A stretch of DNA of 57,500 nt, from NCBI GenBank assembly GCA_934167835.1, contig CAKPLZ010000009.1, forward strand, positions 1-57,500, in the 5' to 3' direction. Under the pieces are notes generated by a model, which ran no database searches, was not told the DNA's origin, and saw only the letters and a list, made by a program, of their open reading frames with translations. This DNA comes from an uncultured Clostridia bacterium (GTDB lineage: Bacteria > Bacillota > Clostridia > TANB77 > CAG-508). This document shows, one piece after another, positions 17,212-26,470 of this stretch. The stretch's first letter is position 1; every line of letters begins with the position of its first letter. Position numbers and translations under genes: made by a program.

Positions 17212-17601
17212 TTATTGCTTTTTCATTTTAGGTTTAGCTACAAGTGAAGCTATATATCCGAAAAATATTGCTGCTGAAATTCCGCCTGCGGCTGCAGCTG
17301 TGCCTCCTGTAAAGGCTCCAATTAGACCATTTGTTTTGGCCATTTTTATGGCTCCTTTTGCAAGTAGGTTGCCAAAGCCTGTTAGTGGCACTGTTGCTCC
17401 TGCACCGGCGAAGTCTACTAGTTTTTGGTATATTCCAAGGCCTCCTAAAATTGCGCCTAGTGTTACAAATGTTACTAGGATTCTTGCAGGTGTAAGTTTG
17501 GTTTTGTCAATTAAAATTTGACCTACAATACAAATTGCACCACCTACAACAAATGCTTTTAAAAGCATCATCCAATTTAGGTTATTTATAAAATTTTGCA
17601 T
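17212..17601 (-). CDS. spoVAE: Stage V sporulation protein AE
   Basis: 129 aa, start at 17601 chosen for AAGGAGGG just upstream. Three to four hydrophobic helices with the SpoVAE/SpoVAC-type motifs FVVGGAICIVGQ and DFAGAGATVPLTGFGN. SpoVAE is part of the inner-membrane SpoVA complex that imports Ca-dipicolinate into the forespore and releases it during germination. Last gene of spoVAC-AD-AE, 10 bases after spoVAD. It has no CGG codon. Confidence 0.9.
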   Translation of the reverse strand: MQNFINNLNWMMLLKAFVVGGAICIVGQILIDKTKLTPARILVTFVTLGAILGGLGIYQKLVDFAGAGATVPLTGFGNLLAKGAIKMAKTNGLIGAFTGGTAAAAGGISAAIFFGYIASLVAKPKMKKQ

Positions 17602-17611
17602 TTTTCCCTCC

Positions 17612-18624
17612 TTAAATGTTATTTTCAATAGCAATTGCATGAGCAATCCCTGGTATGCTTTCACCTTGCTGAGAGGTTGTGGCATTTGTTAGGGCTCCTG
17701 TTGCTATTAATAATATTTTATTTAATTCTTTTTGCTTTAATTTATTAAAAAAGTATCCAGAGAAAACAGTTGCACAGCATGCACAACCACTGCCTCCTGA
17801 GTGTGTGTCTTGGGTGTTTTTATCAAACATTAAAACTCCACAATCATTGTAATTTGATTTGATATTATAACCTTTTGTAAGAGCCATTTCGGAAAGAATG
17901 TCTTTTCCAATGTGGCCAAGGTCTCCTGTTAAAATCACATCATAATAGGATGGTTTTCTTCCGGTGTCTTTAAAGTGAGTAATTAGTGTATCTAGTGCAG
18001 CAGGGGCCATAGCAGCTCCCATATTATTGGCATCTTTTATACCCATATCAATTACTTTTCCTGTTGTAATATAAGTTACGTAAGGACCGAGATCCAGTTT
18101 TAGAAAGAATTGCAGAACCTGCACCTGTAACAGTCCATTGAGATGTAGGTGGTCTTTGATTTCCAAGTTCTAGTGGAAATCTAAACTGCTTTTCTGCGCT
18201 ACAGAAGTGGCTTGAAGCAGATGCTATGCACTTGTCTGCAGCTCCACCGTCTATAAAAATTGATGCAAGTTGCATTCCTTCAACAAATGTTGAACATGCC
18301 CCAAATATTCCATATAGGGGGATTCCGTAGTTCCCTTAGACCAAAGCTTGAAGAAATACATTGATTAAGAAGGTCTCCGGAAAATGAGTAATTAATATCT
18401 GTTGAAGAAAGTCCAGATTTCATCAAATTCATTAAAACAGTTTCTTTTATTATTTTACTTTCTGCTTTTTCCCAAGTTTTTTCTTGCCAGAATTCATCTT
18501 CTAAGCATTTATCAAAATAGTCGGCCATAGGTCCTTCAGCTTCTTTTGGACCTACAATAGAGGCAGTTTCTAAAATTGTTACTGGATTATCAAATTTAAG
18601 GGTTTGAATTCCTAATCTTTTCAA
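17612..18624 (-). CDS. spoVAD: Stage V sporulation protein AD, read through two +1 shifts at CGG (18327 and 18089)
   Basis: 336 aa after two shifts, matching the usual SpoVAD length of nearly 340. Segment 1 (99 codons from a TTG at 18624; stops block every ATG upstream) ends GLREL at CTA CGG AAT. Skipping the C gives L-G-IPLYGIFGACSTFVEG, the family's active-site-like GACS region. Segment 2 (79 codons) ends ILSKTGS at TCT CGG TCC, and skipping the C gives S-G-PYVTYITTGKVID. Segment 3 (158 codons) holds GSGCACCATVFSG. Read straight, the gene would be three separate fragments. SpoVAD binds dipicolinic acid and has a thiolase-like fold. Upstream spoVAC ends 23 bases before. Confidence 0.92.
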
Positions 18625-18647
18625 ATTTAATCACATTCCTTTCAAAA

Positions 18648-19094
18648 TTAACACATAAAAAGTAAATAGCAAATTCCAACAACAACAGAAGTTGAAATCC
18701 CATAAACTAGAACAGGGCCAGCAACTGTAAACATTTTTGCACCAACTCCCATTACATAGCCTTCAGATTTATATTCCATAGCTGGTGAAACAATTGAGTT
18801 TGCAAAACCAGTAATAGGAACTAAAGAACCAGCTCCAGCAAATTTACCTATTTTATTAAAAACATTGATAGAAGTTAAAAAAGCACTTAAAAATATTAAA
18901 GAAATAGACACAACAGTCCCACTCATTTCAGCATCAAGTTCATTATACTTACACGCCTCCATAATAATCTGACCAACAGCACAAATTAATCCACCAACCC
19001 AAAAACTATTAAAGCAATTCTTTAAAATAGGAGAGTTAGGAGATTTTTGCTTAACATATTCTTGATATTCTTTATTTGTATTAATAGATTTCAA
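18648..19094 (-). CDS. spoVAC: Stage V sporulation protein AC
   Basis: 148 aa from a TTG at 19094 with GGGGAGGTGA eight bases upstream; a frame reaching 19163 exists but has no ribosome-binding site there. EYQEYVKQKSPNSPILKNC is the characteristic SpoVAC start, followed by WVGGLICAVGQII, FAGAGSLVPITGFAN and four hydrophobic helices. SpoVAC is thought to form the mechanosensitive membrane channel of the SpoVA complex. First gene of the operon; a candidate forespore-type promoter lies at 19131-19161. Confidence 0.92.
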   Translation of the reverse strand: MKSINTNKEYQEYVKQKSPNSPILKNCFNSFWVGGLICAVGQIIMEACKYNELDAEMSGTVVSISLIFLSAFLTSINVFNKIGKFAGAGSLVPITGFANSIVSPAMEYKSEGYVMGVGAKMFTVAGPVLVYGISTSVVVGICYLLFMC

Positions 19095-19130
19095 AAAATC
19101 ACCTCCCCAATATGTAGTACAAAACATAAA

Positions 19131-19161
19131 ATTATTTTGCACAAAATTGGGGAAAATATTC
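19131..19161 (-). promoter_or_regulatory. Candidate sigma-G/F-type promoter of spoVAC-AD-AE
   Basis: On the minus strand, GAATA (19161-19157) is followed after 17 bases by CAAAATAAT (19139-19131), similar to the forespore consensus GNATA and CATNNTA. It lies about 40 bases before the spoVAC start, and spoVA is a known forespore operon. The match is partial. Confidence 0.3.
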
Positions 19162-19288
19162 ATAAATTCAAAATGAATATTTCAAAAATGGGAAAAAATA
19201 CAATTTTATTTGCAAAAATTGTACTTTTTTAAAAAATTATGGTATAATTCATAAATACTAATTTTAGTTTAAGAAAAGGGTGTACAAT

Positions 19289-21442
19289 ATGTTTAAAAAC
19301 AAGTACTATATTGGGATTGAAAGGGAAGGCTTGAAGTGTACGAAAGATGGGTGTTTGGCTAACACTGAAAATTCTAAGTTGTTTGAGGATGTTGGAAAAA
19401 ATTCTTTTATGGGAACAGATTTTGGTGAGGCTCAACTTGAATTTAGAACTCCAGTGTGTGAGAACGTTACAGAATGTTATGATAAATTGGAAAATATTAC
19501 TGATATGGCTATAAATGAAATTAGAAAAAATGGCGAAATGATTTGGCCATATTCTATGCCATGTGTAATACCAGAAGATGATAAAATTTTATATAAGACA
19601 AAAGAAGAAGAAGAATATGATGCTGCTTTATTTAAAAAGTATAGTAAAGAAATGTTTTATATGTCTGGCATACATGTAAACTTTTCAATTGATAAATCTT
19701 TTTATAAAGAAATGAAGAAAATAGATAAAAAATTGCCGGAAAATTTGGATGATGCTTACATAAAGATAATGAATGCATTTGTTAAAAAAGCTTGGATTTT
19801 GACGTATTTATTTGGAGCAGCTCCAGTGCAATTTGGTGAGAATAGTTATAGATGCAAACATTCTATAAGAAATAGTTACAAGCAAGGGTTTAAGAATTCA
19901 AAGCTACTAGATATTGATTTAACAAACAAGCAAACATACATAAATAGCATAAAGGAAAACATAAAAGCAGGATATATTGCATCAACTAGAGAATTATATA
20001 TTCCAATGAGGGCTAAAATCGCTTCAAGAGCTAATGCACATGATTTTGAATTGGAAGAACTTGAAAAAAATGGAATTAACCACATTGAAGCTAGAATATT
20101 TGATTTGAATCCATTTGATAAATGTGGAATATCTAAAGCACAAATGGGATTTATTATAGCATTTATGTTTAATTGCTTAGTTGATGAAGATATGGAATAC
20201 AAAGATTACAGAGCAGTTGCAGAACAAGGAATATCAGATGAGGATTATTTAGCAATCAAAAAAGAAATAAAAAAGATAGAATTAGTAAATAATAAATTCG
20301 AATTAGGATTAACAAAATCAATTAAAGAAGTTGAAAAAGATTTTGAAGAAAACAAAAATTATGCATTGAAAGTAGAAAAATTTATTAATGAAAATGGATA
20401 TGTAGATGGGCTAATAAAACTTGCAAGCAAATATAGTGAAGATGCATATACACACCTTTATTCAGTTAAAGATAAAAATAAAACAATATGTTCAGTAACT
20501 GCAGCAATTATAAAGGATGCATTATCAGCTGGAATTAATTATAAAGTAATAGAGGGAAGACCATTTGATAGTTTTGTAGCCTTTATAAAAGGAGACCATA
20601 TAGAATATATACATGGTGGAACTAGAACAAGGAAAGATACCTATATTTTTCCATACTTGACAAATGATAAATATTTTGCCAAAGATTTAATGAGAAAAAA
20701 TAAAATAGTTGTTCCAGATGGAATATTACTAACAAACAAAAAGAGTATAAAAGACCAAGAAAACTTATATTCGAAGTTTTATAATAAAACATGTGTTGTA
20801 AAACCAAGAACAACAAATGGCGGAACTGGAATTACAGTATTTAGTACACCAGTTTCAAAACAAATATTAAAAAAAGCAATACAATATGCATTTAAATTTG
20901 ATGATAATGTAATAGTTGAAAATTATCTACAAGGAAATGAATATAGATTAGTAGTTATAGATGGAAAATGCACAAGTGCAGTACTAAGAAGGAGTGCAAG
21001 CGTTGTGGGAGACGGAAAGAAAACAATTAAAGAATTAATGGAAATCAAAGACAAAGAACCTTGGCATTATTTCTTAAACTGCAGAATGGTAATAGATGAA
21101 CCATTAAAATATTTTTTACTTTCTCAAAACTTAACACTGGATTCAATTCCTAAAGATGGAGAAAGAGTGTTTTTAAGAGAAAACTCAAATTGCTCAACAG
21201 GTGGAGAAAGCATAAATGTTACAGATCAAATACCAGAAAAACTTAAAAAAATTGCAGAAAAAACAGCAAGAATTTTCAATGCAAAAGTTTGTGGAATAGA
21301 TATGATTATTAAGGATTTAAGTAGGGCAAAATATGGAATAATTGAAATAAACGAAGATCCTGGATATGACTTAAACGAGTGGCCGTATGAAGGCAAAGAA
21401 GCAAAAATAGGACTACAGATTTTACAAATGTTAGGTTTTTAA
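19289..21442 (+). CDS. gshF: GshAB-like bifunctional glutamate-cysteine ligase/ATP-grasp ligase
   Basis: 717 aa from the ATG at 19289 (AAGGGTG upstream). The N-terminal half (about 1-380) resembles glutamate-cysteine ligase: IGIEREGL, DFGEAQLEFRTP, HVNFSI and IEARIFDLNPF. The C-terminal half is an ATP-grasp domain with KPRTTNGGTGITVF, VENYLQGNEYRLVV and a metal-binding GIIEINEDPG end. This is the layout of GshF (about 750 aa), which makes glutathione in two steps. A start 9 bases earlier (GTG) is possible. The ATP-grasp half is repeated as a separate gene right after it. No CGG codon. Confidence 0.8.
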   Translation: MFKNKYYIGIEREGLKCTKDGCLANTENSKLFEDVGKNSFMGTDFGEAQLEFRTPVCENVTECYDKLENITDMAINEIRKNGEMIWPYSMPCVIPEDDKILYKTKEEEEYDAALFKKYSKEMFYMSGIHVNFSIDKSFYKEMKKIDKKLPENLDDAYIKIMNAFVKKAWILTYLFGAAPVQFGENSYRCKHSIRNSYKQGFKNSKLLDIDLTNKQTYINSIKENIKAGYIASTRELYIPMRAKIASRANAHDFELEELEKNGINHIEARIFDLNPFDKCGISKAQMGFIIAFMFNCLVDEDMEYKDYRAVAEQGISDEDYLAIKKEIKKIELVNNKFELGLTKSIKEVEKDFEENKNYALKVEKFINENGYVDGLIKLASKYSEDAYTHLYSVKDKNKTICSVTAAIIKDALSAGINYKVIEGRPFDSFVAFIKGDHIEYIHGGTRTRKDTYIFPYLTNDKYFAKDLMRKNKIVVPDGILLTNKKSIKDQENLYSKFYNKTCVVKPRTTNGGTGITVFSTPVSKQILKKAIQYAFKFDDNVIVENYLQGNEYRLVVIDGKCTSAVLRRSASVVGDGKKTIKELMEIKDKEPWHYFLNCRMVIDEPLKYFLLSQNLTLDSIPKDGERVFLRENSNCSTGGESINVTDQIPEKLKKIAEKTARIFNAKVCGIDMIIKDLSRAKYGIIEINEDPGYDLNEWPYEGKEAKIGLQILQMLGF

Positions 21443-21458
21443 TAATAAGGAGAAAAAT

Positions 21459-22466
21459 ATGAATTCTGAAGAAATGAAAAAAAATTGTTTATTTGAAGAT
21501 TACCCAAAACTAGAAGGTTCAACAGTTGCACTATTAAAAGAAGCCGAAAGACAAGGCATTAATTATGAGATTATTGATGAAGAACATTGCTTTGTAAAAC
21601 TATCTATGGGCAAGAGAACAGAATATGTAGTACAAGCTACAAAAACAAGTAGAGATACTTATGTGTTCCCATACTTGGTTAATGATAAAGAATTTACAAA
21701 GCAGCTATTAAGAACAAAAAAATTAAATGTACCTGATGGCATAGTGATTGAAAAAGACATGCTAGCAAAAGATATAAATCATGAAATTTTAAAATATGCA
21801 GGAAAACCAGTTGTAATTAAACCTAGAACAACCAACTGTGGAGTTGGAATAACTGTATTTAAAGATAAAGCATCAGAAAGTGAAATAAAAAATGCAGTAA
21901 AATATGCATTTAAATTTGATGACAATGTTTTAATTGAAGAATACGCAGAAGGCAAAGAATACAGATTTGTGATAATTAATAATAAGTGCATAAGCGTTGT
22001 ACATAGAAGAAATGCAAGTGTTGTAGGAAATGGTAAAAAAACAATACATGAACTTATTATAGAAAAAAATAAAGAACCATGGCATGAAATTTTAAAAAGA
22101 CAAATTCAAATTGATGAACCACTTAAAATATATCTAAAAGGGCAAAATTTAAGCTTGAATTCAATACCAAAAGAAGGAGAAAGAGTATTTTTAAGAAAAA
22201 ATTCAAACTGTTGTACAGGAGGAGAAAGCATTGATGTTACCGAAATAATGCCAGATTACTTCAAGAAAATTGCTATTAAAGCAACAAAAGCATTTGGTGC
22301 AAAAATATGCGGAGTAGATATATTAATTGATGATATGAATAAACATAAATATTCAATAGTTGAAGTGAATGACAATCCAGGAATTGGAATAAATGAATGG
22401 CCTTATGAAGGAAAAGGAGAAAAAATAGGATTAGAAATTTTAAAACTATTAAAATTTATAGACTAA
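21459..22466 (+). CDS. ATP-grasp ligase, paralogue of the C-terminal half of the preceding protein
   Basis: 335 aa. From residue 55 it runs parallel to the ATP-grasp part of the GshAB-like protein: TSRDTYVFPYLVNDKEF, KPRTTNCGVGITVF, LIEEYAEGKEYRFVI, NASVVGNGKKTI, ERVFLRKNSNC and SIVEVNDNPGIG. It lacks the glutamate-cysteine ligase half. The pair probably arose by tandem duplication, and the second copy may add another amino acid or use another acceptor. Spacing is 16 bases with an AAGGAG, so they form one transcript that ends at the terminator at 22475. Confidence 0.8.
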   Translation: MNSEEMKKNCLFEDYPKLEGSTVALLKEAERQGINYEIIDEEHCFVKLSMGKRTEYVVQATKTSRDTYVFPYLVNDKEFTKQLLRTKKLNVPDGIVIEKDMLAKDINHEILKYAGKPVVIKPRTTNCGVGITVFKDKASESEIKNAVKYAFKFDDNVLIEEYAEGKEYRFVIINNKCISVVHRRNASVVGNGKKTIHELIIEKNKEPWHEILKRQIQIDEPLKIYLKGQNLSLNSIPKEGERVFLRKNSNCCTGGESIDVTEIMPDYFKKIAIKATKAFGAKICGVDILIDDMNKHKYSIVEVNDNPGIGINEWPYEGKGEKIGLEILKLLKFID

Positions 22467-22474
22467 AAATTCAA

Positions 22475-22516
22475 AAAATACAAATCATAAAAGAAAATGT
22501 GATTTGTATTTTTTTT
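22475..22516 (+). terminator. Rho-independent terminator
   Basis: AAAATACAAATCA (22475-22487) and TGATTTGTATTTT (22500-22512), a 13-bp stem followed by T. Confidence 0.9.
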
Positions 22517-22587
22517 ATTGCAAAAAACTAAAAATATTACAAATGTTACAAAAATATTACAATTATATTACATTTTCGACACAAGTA

Positions 22588-22615
22588 TTGACTATGCATA
22601 AAAATAGTTTAAAAT
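22588..22615 (+). promoter_or_regulatory. Probable promoter of the type IV pilus operon
   Basis: TTGACT (22588-22593), 16 bp, TAAAAT (22610-22615), 33 bases before the pilM-like start. Confidence 0.6.
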
Positions 22616-22648
22616 ATAGATATAGAATATTAAAACTAAGGAGATAAA

Positions 22649-24277
22649 ATGCAAAGTTGTTTAGGAATCCATATTCAAAATAATTTAATTAAATATGCAA
22701 AAGTTACTAAAGAACGAAACAACCTTAAAATTGAAGCTTATGGTGTGAAATTTTATGAGGATGACCTAGAAAAAACAATAGAGCAAATAGTGAAAGAAAC
22801 ATTTAGCTATCAAGTTCCAATAAGCGTCAATTTAGACCATGAACAATATGTTTATTCTGATGTCTTTAATTTACTTAAACCACAGGATTTCGAAAAAGCA
22901 GTTAATACCGAATTCGAATTTTATTGCAACAATAACAACAAAAATAAAAACACATTGGAATACAGAAGCTTAAAAGCAGTAAACTTACAAGATAGAGATA
23001 AGGCAAGAATTATATACACATTTGTTGATAAAGCAAGTTTAGTAGAAAGAATACAATTGTTTGACAAATACAAAGTTCATACAATTTCACCAATTTCTAC
23101 ATCTATACCACTACTTAATACATCAGCAATTCAAGATAATAGCATTATTATAAACCTTGAAGAAACAACAGAACTTACAACAATTGTTAATGGCCAAGTT
23201 TACAAAATAGATAAGTTAGAAAAAGGTATGAAGGATATATTAGAAAATATAAGTTTAAAGGAAAACTCTTTTTCTAAAGCTTATGAGGTTTGTAAAAATA
23301 CAACAGTATATACAAAATCAAGTCAAAATTTAAAAATTGATGGAAATGAATATTTAGATGAAATTATAACAATCCTATTAGATATAATAGACCAAGTTAA
23401 AAATACAATTATAACAAATGGAATCGAAATAAATAATGTCTATATAACAGGAACAGGACTTATAATAAATAATATAGACCTTCTATTCCAAGAAAGCTTT
23501 ATGGATAAAAAATGCGAAATATTAGTACCATATTTTGTAGAGAAAACAAATGTGAAAATAAATATTAAAGATTATCTAGAAGTCAATTCAGCTATTGCGC
23601 TTGCAATGAATGGATTAGAAACAAAAAAACAAAACAATAATTTTAGCAACAAAGGAAATAACTTAGAAAAATTAAGAGAACTATTAACAACAAATGTTAA
23701 TTTTGGAAAGAAAATAGCTAAAACAAAAGAAAAGAAAAGCATTAAAGAGATAATGCATGGTGAGATTGATACTGGAGACAAAATCCTACTTAGAACAGCA
23801 ACAATGCTCACATTGGTAGTTGTTATATATATTGCAATTACAGAAACTCTAAGTGGAGACTTATTAAATAAAATTTCAACAGCAGAAAAAACAATAGAGG
23901 ATACAAATGCAAAAATTGCTAAAGTAAATGAATACGATACTTTAATAACAACAAGAACAAATGAATATCAAAAATTGATTGATGCAATTGACCAAGCAAA
24001 CTCTGAAATAAGCGAAAATTATTCAAGCAAAAATGCTATACCAAACTTACTTACAAAAGTAATGTTTAATATACCAAAAGGAGTACAACTATTATCAGTT
24101 GAAAACACTAGTGGCAAAAATATTACAATAACAGCACAAGCAAGAAAGTATGATCAACTTGGATATTTTAAAGCAGCACTAGATGAATTAGGAATATTAA
24201 CAAATATCACAACAACAAAAGGTGTAAAACAAGGTGAACTAATAAGCGTTACAATAACTGGTGAATTACCATATTAA
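22649..24277 (+). CDS. PilM-PilN fusion, type IV pilus assembly platform
   Basis: 542 aa. The first part (about 1-325) is an actin-like PilM ATPase domain: CLGIHIQNNLIKYAKV at the start and the late glycine-rich VYITGTGLIINN. After a charged linker, a single transmembrane helix (about 380-400, TATMLTLVVVIYIAI) and a periplasm-type coiled coil plus fold match PilN (Fimbrial_assembly). PilM and PilN are usually separate proteins that bind each other, so the fusion fixes the contact. First gene of the pilus operon, followed by the PilO-like gene. Confidence 0.8.
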   Translation: MQSCLGIHIQNNLIKYAKVTKERNNLKIEAYGVKFYEDDLEKTIEQIVKETFSYQVPISVNLDHEQYVYSDVFNLLKPQDFEKAVNTEFEFYCNNNNKNKNTLEYRSLKAVNLQDRDKARIIYTFVDKASLVERIQLFDKYKVHTISPISTSIPLLNTSAIQDNSIIINLEETTELTTIVNGQVYKIDKLEKGMKDILENISLKENSFSKAYEVCKNTTVYTKSSQNLKIDGNEYLDEIITILLDIIDQVKNTIITNGIEINNVYITGTGLIINNIDLLFQESFMDKKCEILVPYFVEKTNVKINIKDYLEVNSAIALAMNGLETKKQNNNFSNKGNNLEKLRELLTTNVNFGKKIAKTKEKKSIKEIMHGEIDTGDKILLRTATMLTLVVVIYIAITETLSGDLLNKISTAEKTIEDTNAKIAKVNEYDTLITTRTNEYQKLIDAIDQANSEISENYSSKNAIPNLLTKVMFNIPKGVQLLSVENTSGKNITITAQARKYDQLGYFKAALDELGILTNITTTKGVKQGELISVTITGELPY

Positions 24278-24298
24278 AATAAAGGAGACAAACAAGCT

Positions 24299-25048
24299 AT
24301 GAAAAAGGTATTAATATCAATTTTAGTTGTGTTGCTCATTATAGCGGTGTACTTTGTTGGATTTAAAAATATATCTATTGCAAAATGGAGAAGCAAAAGC
24401 GTAAAAGATATTAAAAATCTAAACGAAGAACTAGACTTAGATATTGATGAAGCTAAAACTTTAAATAATCAGAAATTCCCAGAAGCAATTGCTAAAGTAG
24501 AAGAATCAATAGAGAGTTTACAAAAAACGAAACAAAGATATGAAACAAAAGCAAGCTATATTGAAGGCGAAAATGTTGAATTAGGAACGGTAAGTGTTAA
24601 AAAATATAAAATTGAAAGATTATGGATAGCTTTAGGAAATTATGCTAAAAAAGAAGGCGTAACTTTACAATTGGATATAACAAGTGCCACAAAAGAAGGA
24701 ATGTATGATTTAAACATTACATTATTTGGAGAATATATAGGAATAACAGATTTCTTATATGACATCGAGAAAGACGATACACTAGGATTTAAAATTGTAG
24801 GATTTAAATTAACACCATCTACAGAAACAACAAGTAGCAGTAGTACTACTACAACAAGTACTAGCACAAGTAATACAAACAACCAAAGCAAAAATATCAC
24901 AGATAGAGATACAGGAGATAAAGCCGATATTAGCAACTATGTATCTGGAAGCACATCAAGCGGAACATCAACTACAACAACAAGTGTCGATGTAACAAAC
25001 TTAAAAGCTACATTTAAAATAGAAAATGTAGGTATAGATTTTGATTAA
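24299..25048 (+). CDS. PilO-like type IV pilus inner-membrane protein
   Basis: 249 aa. One N-terminal membrane anchor (about 5-22, ISILVVLLIIAVYFVGF), a coiled-coil-like region (about 45-90), a ferredoxin-like domain (LNITLFGEYIGITDFLYDIE) and a Ser/Thr/Asn-rich low-complexity tract before the end. The layout matches PilO, partner of PilN. Position directly after the PilM-PilN fusion supports it. The low-complexity tract is probably a surface spacer. Confidence 0.7.
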   Translation: MKKVLISILVVLLIIAVYFVGFKNISIAKWRSKSVKDIKNLNEELDLDIDEAKTLNNQKFPEAIAKVEESIESLQKTKQRYETKASYIEGENVELGTVSVKKYKIERLWIALGNYAKKEGVTLQLDITSATKEGMYDLNITLFGEYIGITDFLYDIEKDDTLGFKIVGFKLTPSTETTSSSSTTTTSTSTSNTNNQSKNITDRDTGDKADISNYVSGSTSSGTSTTTTSVDVTNLKATFKIENVGIDFD

Positions 25049-25058
25049 GGAGTAAACT

Positions 25059-25445
25059 ATGGTTAAATCAATTATAAAAGAAATATTAATCATTATATTA
25101 TTGATTGTTGCAATAACATTAGTACTAGGAATATTGTTTTACGATTATAGACCAACAAACAAAAAAGTTCCAAGTGAAGTATCAGCCTATATTTTACCAA
25201 CAGAAGTACAAACAGAATTAGATGAAACAATAAAAACAGCTGAATCTCAAAATATTATAAAAACATATAGAGTTGAAGGAAGAGATTTGGATTATTATAA
25301 AAGAACAAACGAATACGATACAGGTAAAGTTAACCCTTTCGGAAGAATATCTGAAGGAACTACAAATAACACTAACTCAAACCGAAATGAAAATACAAGC
25401 AGTAATGGAACAAACGGTGGCGGATATTTCAATACTGTAAAATAA
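25059..25445 (+). CDS. Small membrane-anchored protein of the pilus operon
   Basis: 128 aa. One N-terminal helix (about 8-27), then a polar segment rich in Thr/Glu and an Asn/Gly/Ser-rich tail (SSNGTNGGGYFN). It has the size and anchor of a PilP-type protein but no motif that proves it. It lies between pilO and the pilin gene with an AAGGAG 9 bases before the ATG. Confidence 0.5.
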   Translation: MVKSIIKEILIIILLIVAITLVLGILFYDYRPTNKKVPSEVSAYILPTEVQTELDETIKTAESQNIIKTYRVEGRDLDYYKRTNEYDTGKVNPFGRISEGTTNNTNSNRNENTSSNGTNGGGYFNTVK

Positions 25446-25513
25446 TTTTAGGTAATATTTATTAAGTTAAATATATACAAAAAAGACATAAAAAGGAGGG
25501 GGTGAATTTACTT

Positions 25514-25762
25514 ATGAAGAATCAAAAAGGTATAACTTTAATAGCTTTAATTATAACAATCATTGTTATGTTAATATTAGTTTCTGTTTCAATCACAATA
25601 GCAATCCAAACAGGTTTATTCAAATCTGCAAGTGATGCAACAAAGAATTGGAACGAAGCTCAAACAAACGAAGCTGATGTTGATAGCAAAGTTAATACAA
25701 CAGTTAACGGAAGCTCTGTAACAGGACTTCAAAATATCGTAAACGCATACACAACAGATTAA
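25514..25762 (+). CDS. Type IV major pilin, short
   Basis: 82 aa from the ATG at 25514; a GTG at 25502 abuts the AGGAGGGGG and is unlikely. MKNQKGITLIALIIT shows the prepilin leader with Gly before the hydrophobic helix, without the usual Glu at +5 but like the other prepilin-type proteins of this window. NTGLFKSA-like sequence follows (QTGLFKSASDAT). It is the plain form of the leader and helix that the cassette genes (5035, 10324, 31418, 47085, 57349) join to large ectodomains. The strong ribosome-binding site and the terminator right after it would let it be made in excess over the downstream machinery. Confidence 0.85.
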   Translation: MKNQKGITLIALIITIIVMLILVSVSITIAIQTGLFKSASDATKNWNEAQTNEADVDSKVNTTVNGSSVTGLQNIVNAYTTD

Positions 25763-25776
25763 TTTGGGGCTGTTCT

Positions 25777-25815
25777 AAAAAAGGTATATGCATAACCTGT
25801 ATATACCTTTTTTGC
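25777..25815 (+). terminator. Rho-independent terminator inside the pilus operon
   Basis: AAAAAAGGTATAT (25777-25789) and ATATACCTTTTTT (25801-25813). It follows the pilin gene and probably limits transcription of pilD-pilC relative to the pilin. Confidence 0.85.
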
Positions 25816-25835
25816 TAAAATAGGAAAGGAACAAA

Positions 25836-26453
25836 ATGAATACTATTATATATTTTTTCATGTTTGCCATTGGGGCGACTTTAGGAAGTTTTTACACATT
25901 GGCTGTTTATAGAATTCCATTAAAACAGGACATAACACACACAAGGTCTTATTGCCCAAAATGTAATCATAAGTTGAATTTCTTTGACTTAATTCCAATA
26001 CTAAGCTATATTGTTCTAGGTGGCAAATGTAGATATTGTAAAAACAAAATTAGACCACGATACCTTATTTTAGAGGTTTTATCAGGCTTAGTTTTTTTGG
26101 CATTTACAATGCTATTAAAAATTGATTTTGTAAATATTGAAACTAAGAAAATAGTAACACTATTCTTTGGAATGCTATTTTTTAGTGCAGTATTTATCAT
26201 AATTGGAATATTTAAAGAATATAAAAAAATACAGAAATCAGTATTCAATTTTGGTATTATAGTAGAGATTATCTATATGGTATATCTATACATATTTAAT
26301 TTGAATACAAATATATATAGATATATTATATATTTGGCACTTTTGATTTTTGCCATAATTGCAAATAATTTAAAAAACGAGAATGTTAAAATTATTGCTT
26401 TTATAATTTTCACAGTGATTGGAATAAGCGAAATTGCAATGGTTTTAATTTAA
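25836..26453 (+). CDS. PilD-like prepilin peptidase lacking the catalytic aspartates
   Basis: 205 aa. The N-terminal DiS_P_DiS domain is complete: GATLGSFYTLAVYRIP, then CPKCN and CRYCK, two zinc-type Cys pairs. Canonical PilD then continues with the aspartyl peptidase core, with one Asp after the second helix and a GxGD motif. Neither is present: the C-terminal 110 residues are hydrophobic helices without an Asp in those positions and without GxGD. The protein may be a methylase-like remnant or a partner of another peptidase encoded elsewhere. The full frame is open and has a normal ribosome-binding site, so it is probably expressed. Confidence 0.7.
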   Translation: MNTIIYFFMFAIGATLGSFYTLAVYRIPLKQDITHTRSYCPKCNHKLNFFDLIPILSYIVLGGKCRYCKNKIRPRYLILEVLSGLVFLAFTMLLKIDFVNIETKKIVTLFFGMLFFSAVFIIIGIFKEYKKIQKSVFNFGIIVEIIYMVYLYIFNLNTNIYRYIIYLALLIFAIIANNLKNENVKIIAFIIFTVIGISEIAMVLI

Positions 26454-26470
26454 ACGTAAAGGGGAAAGGT

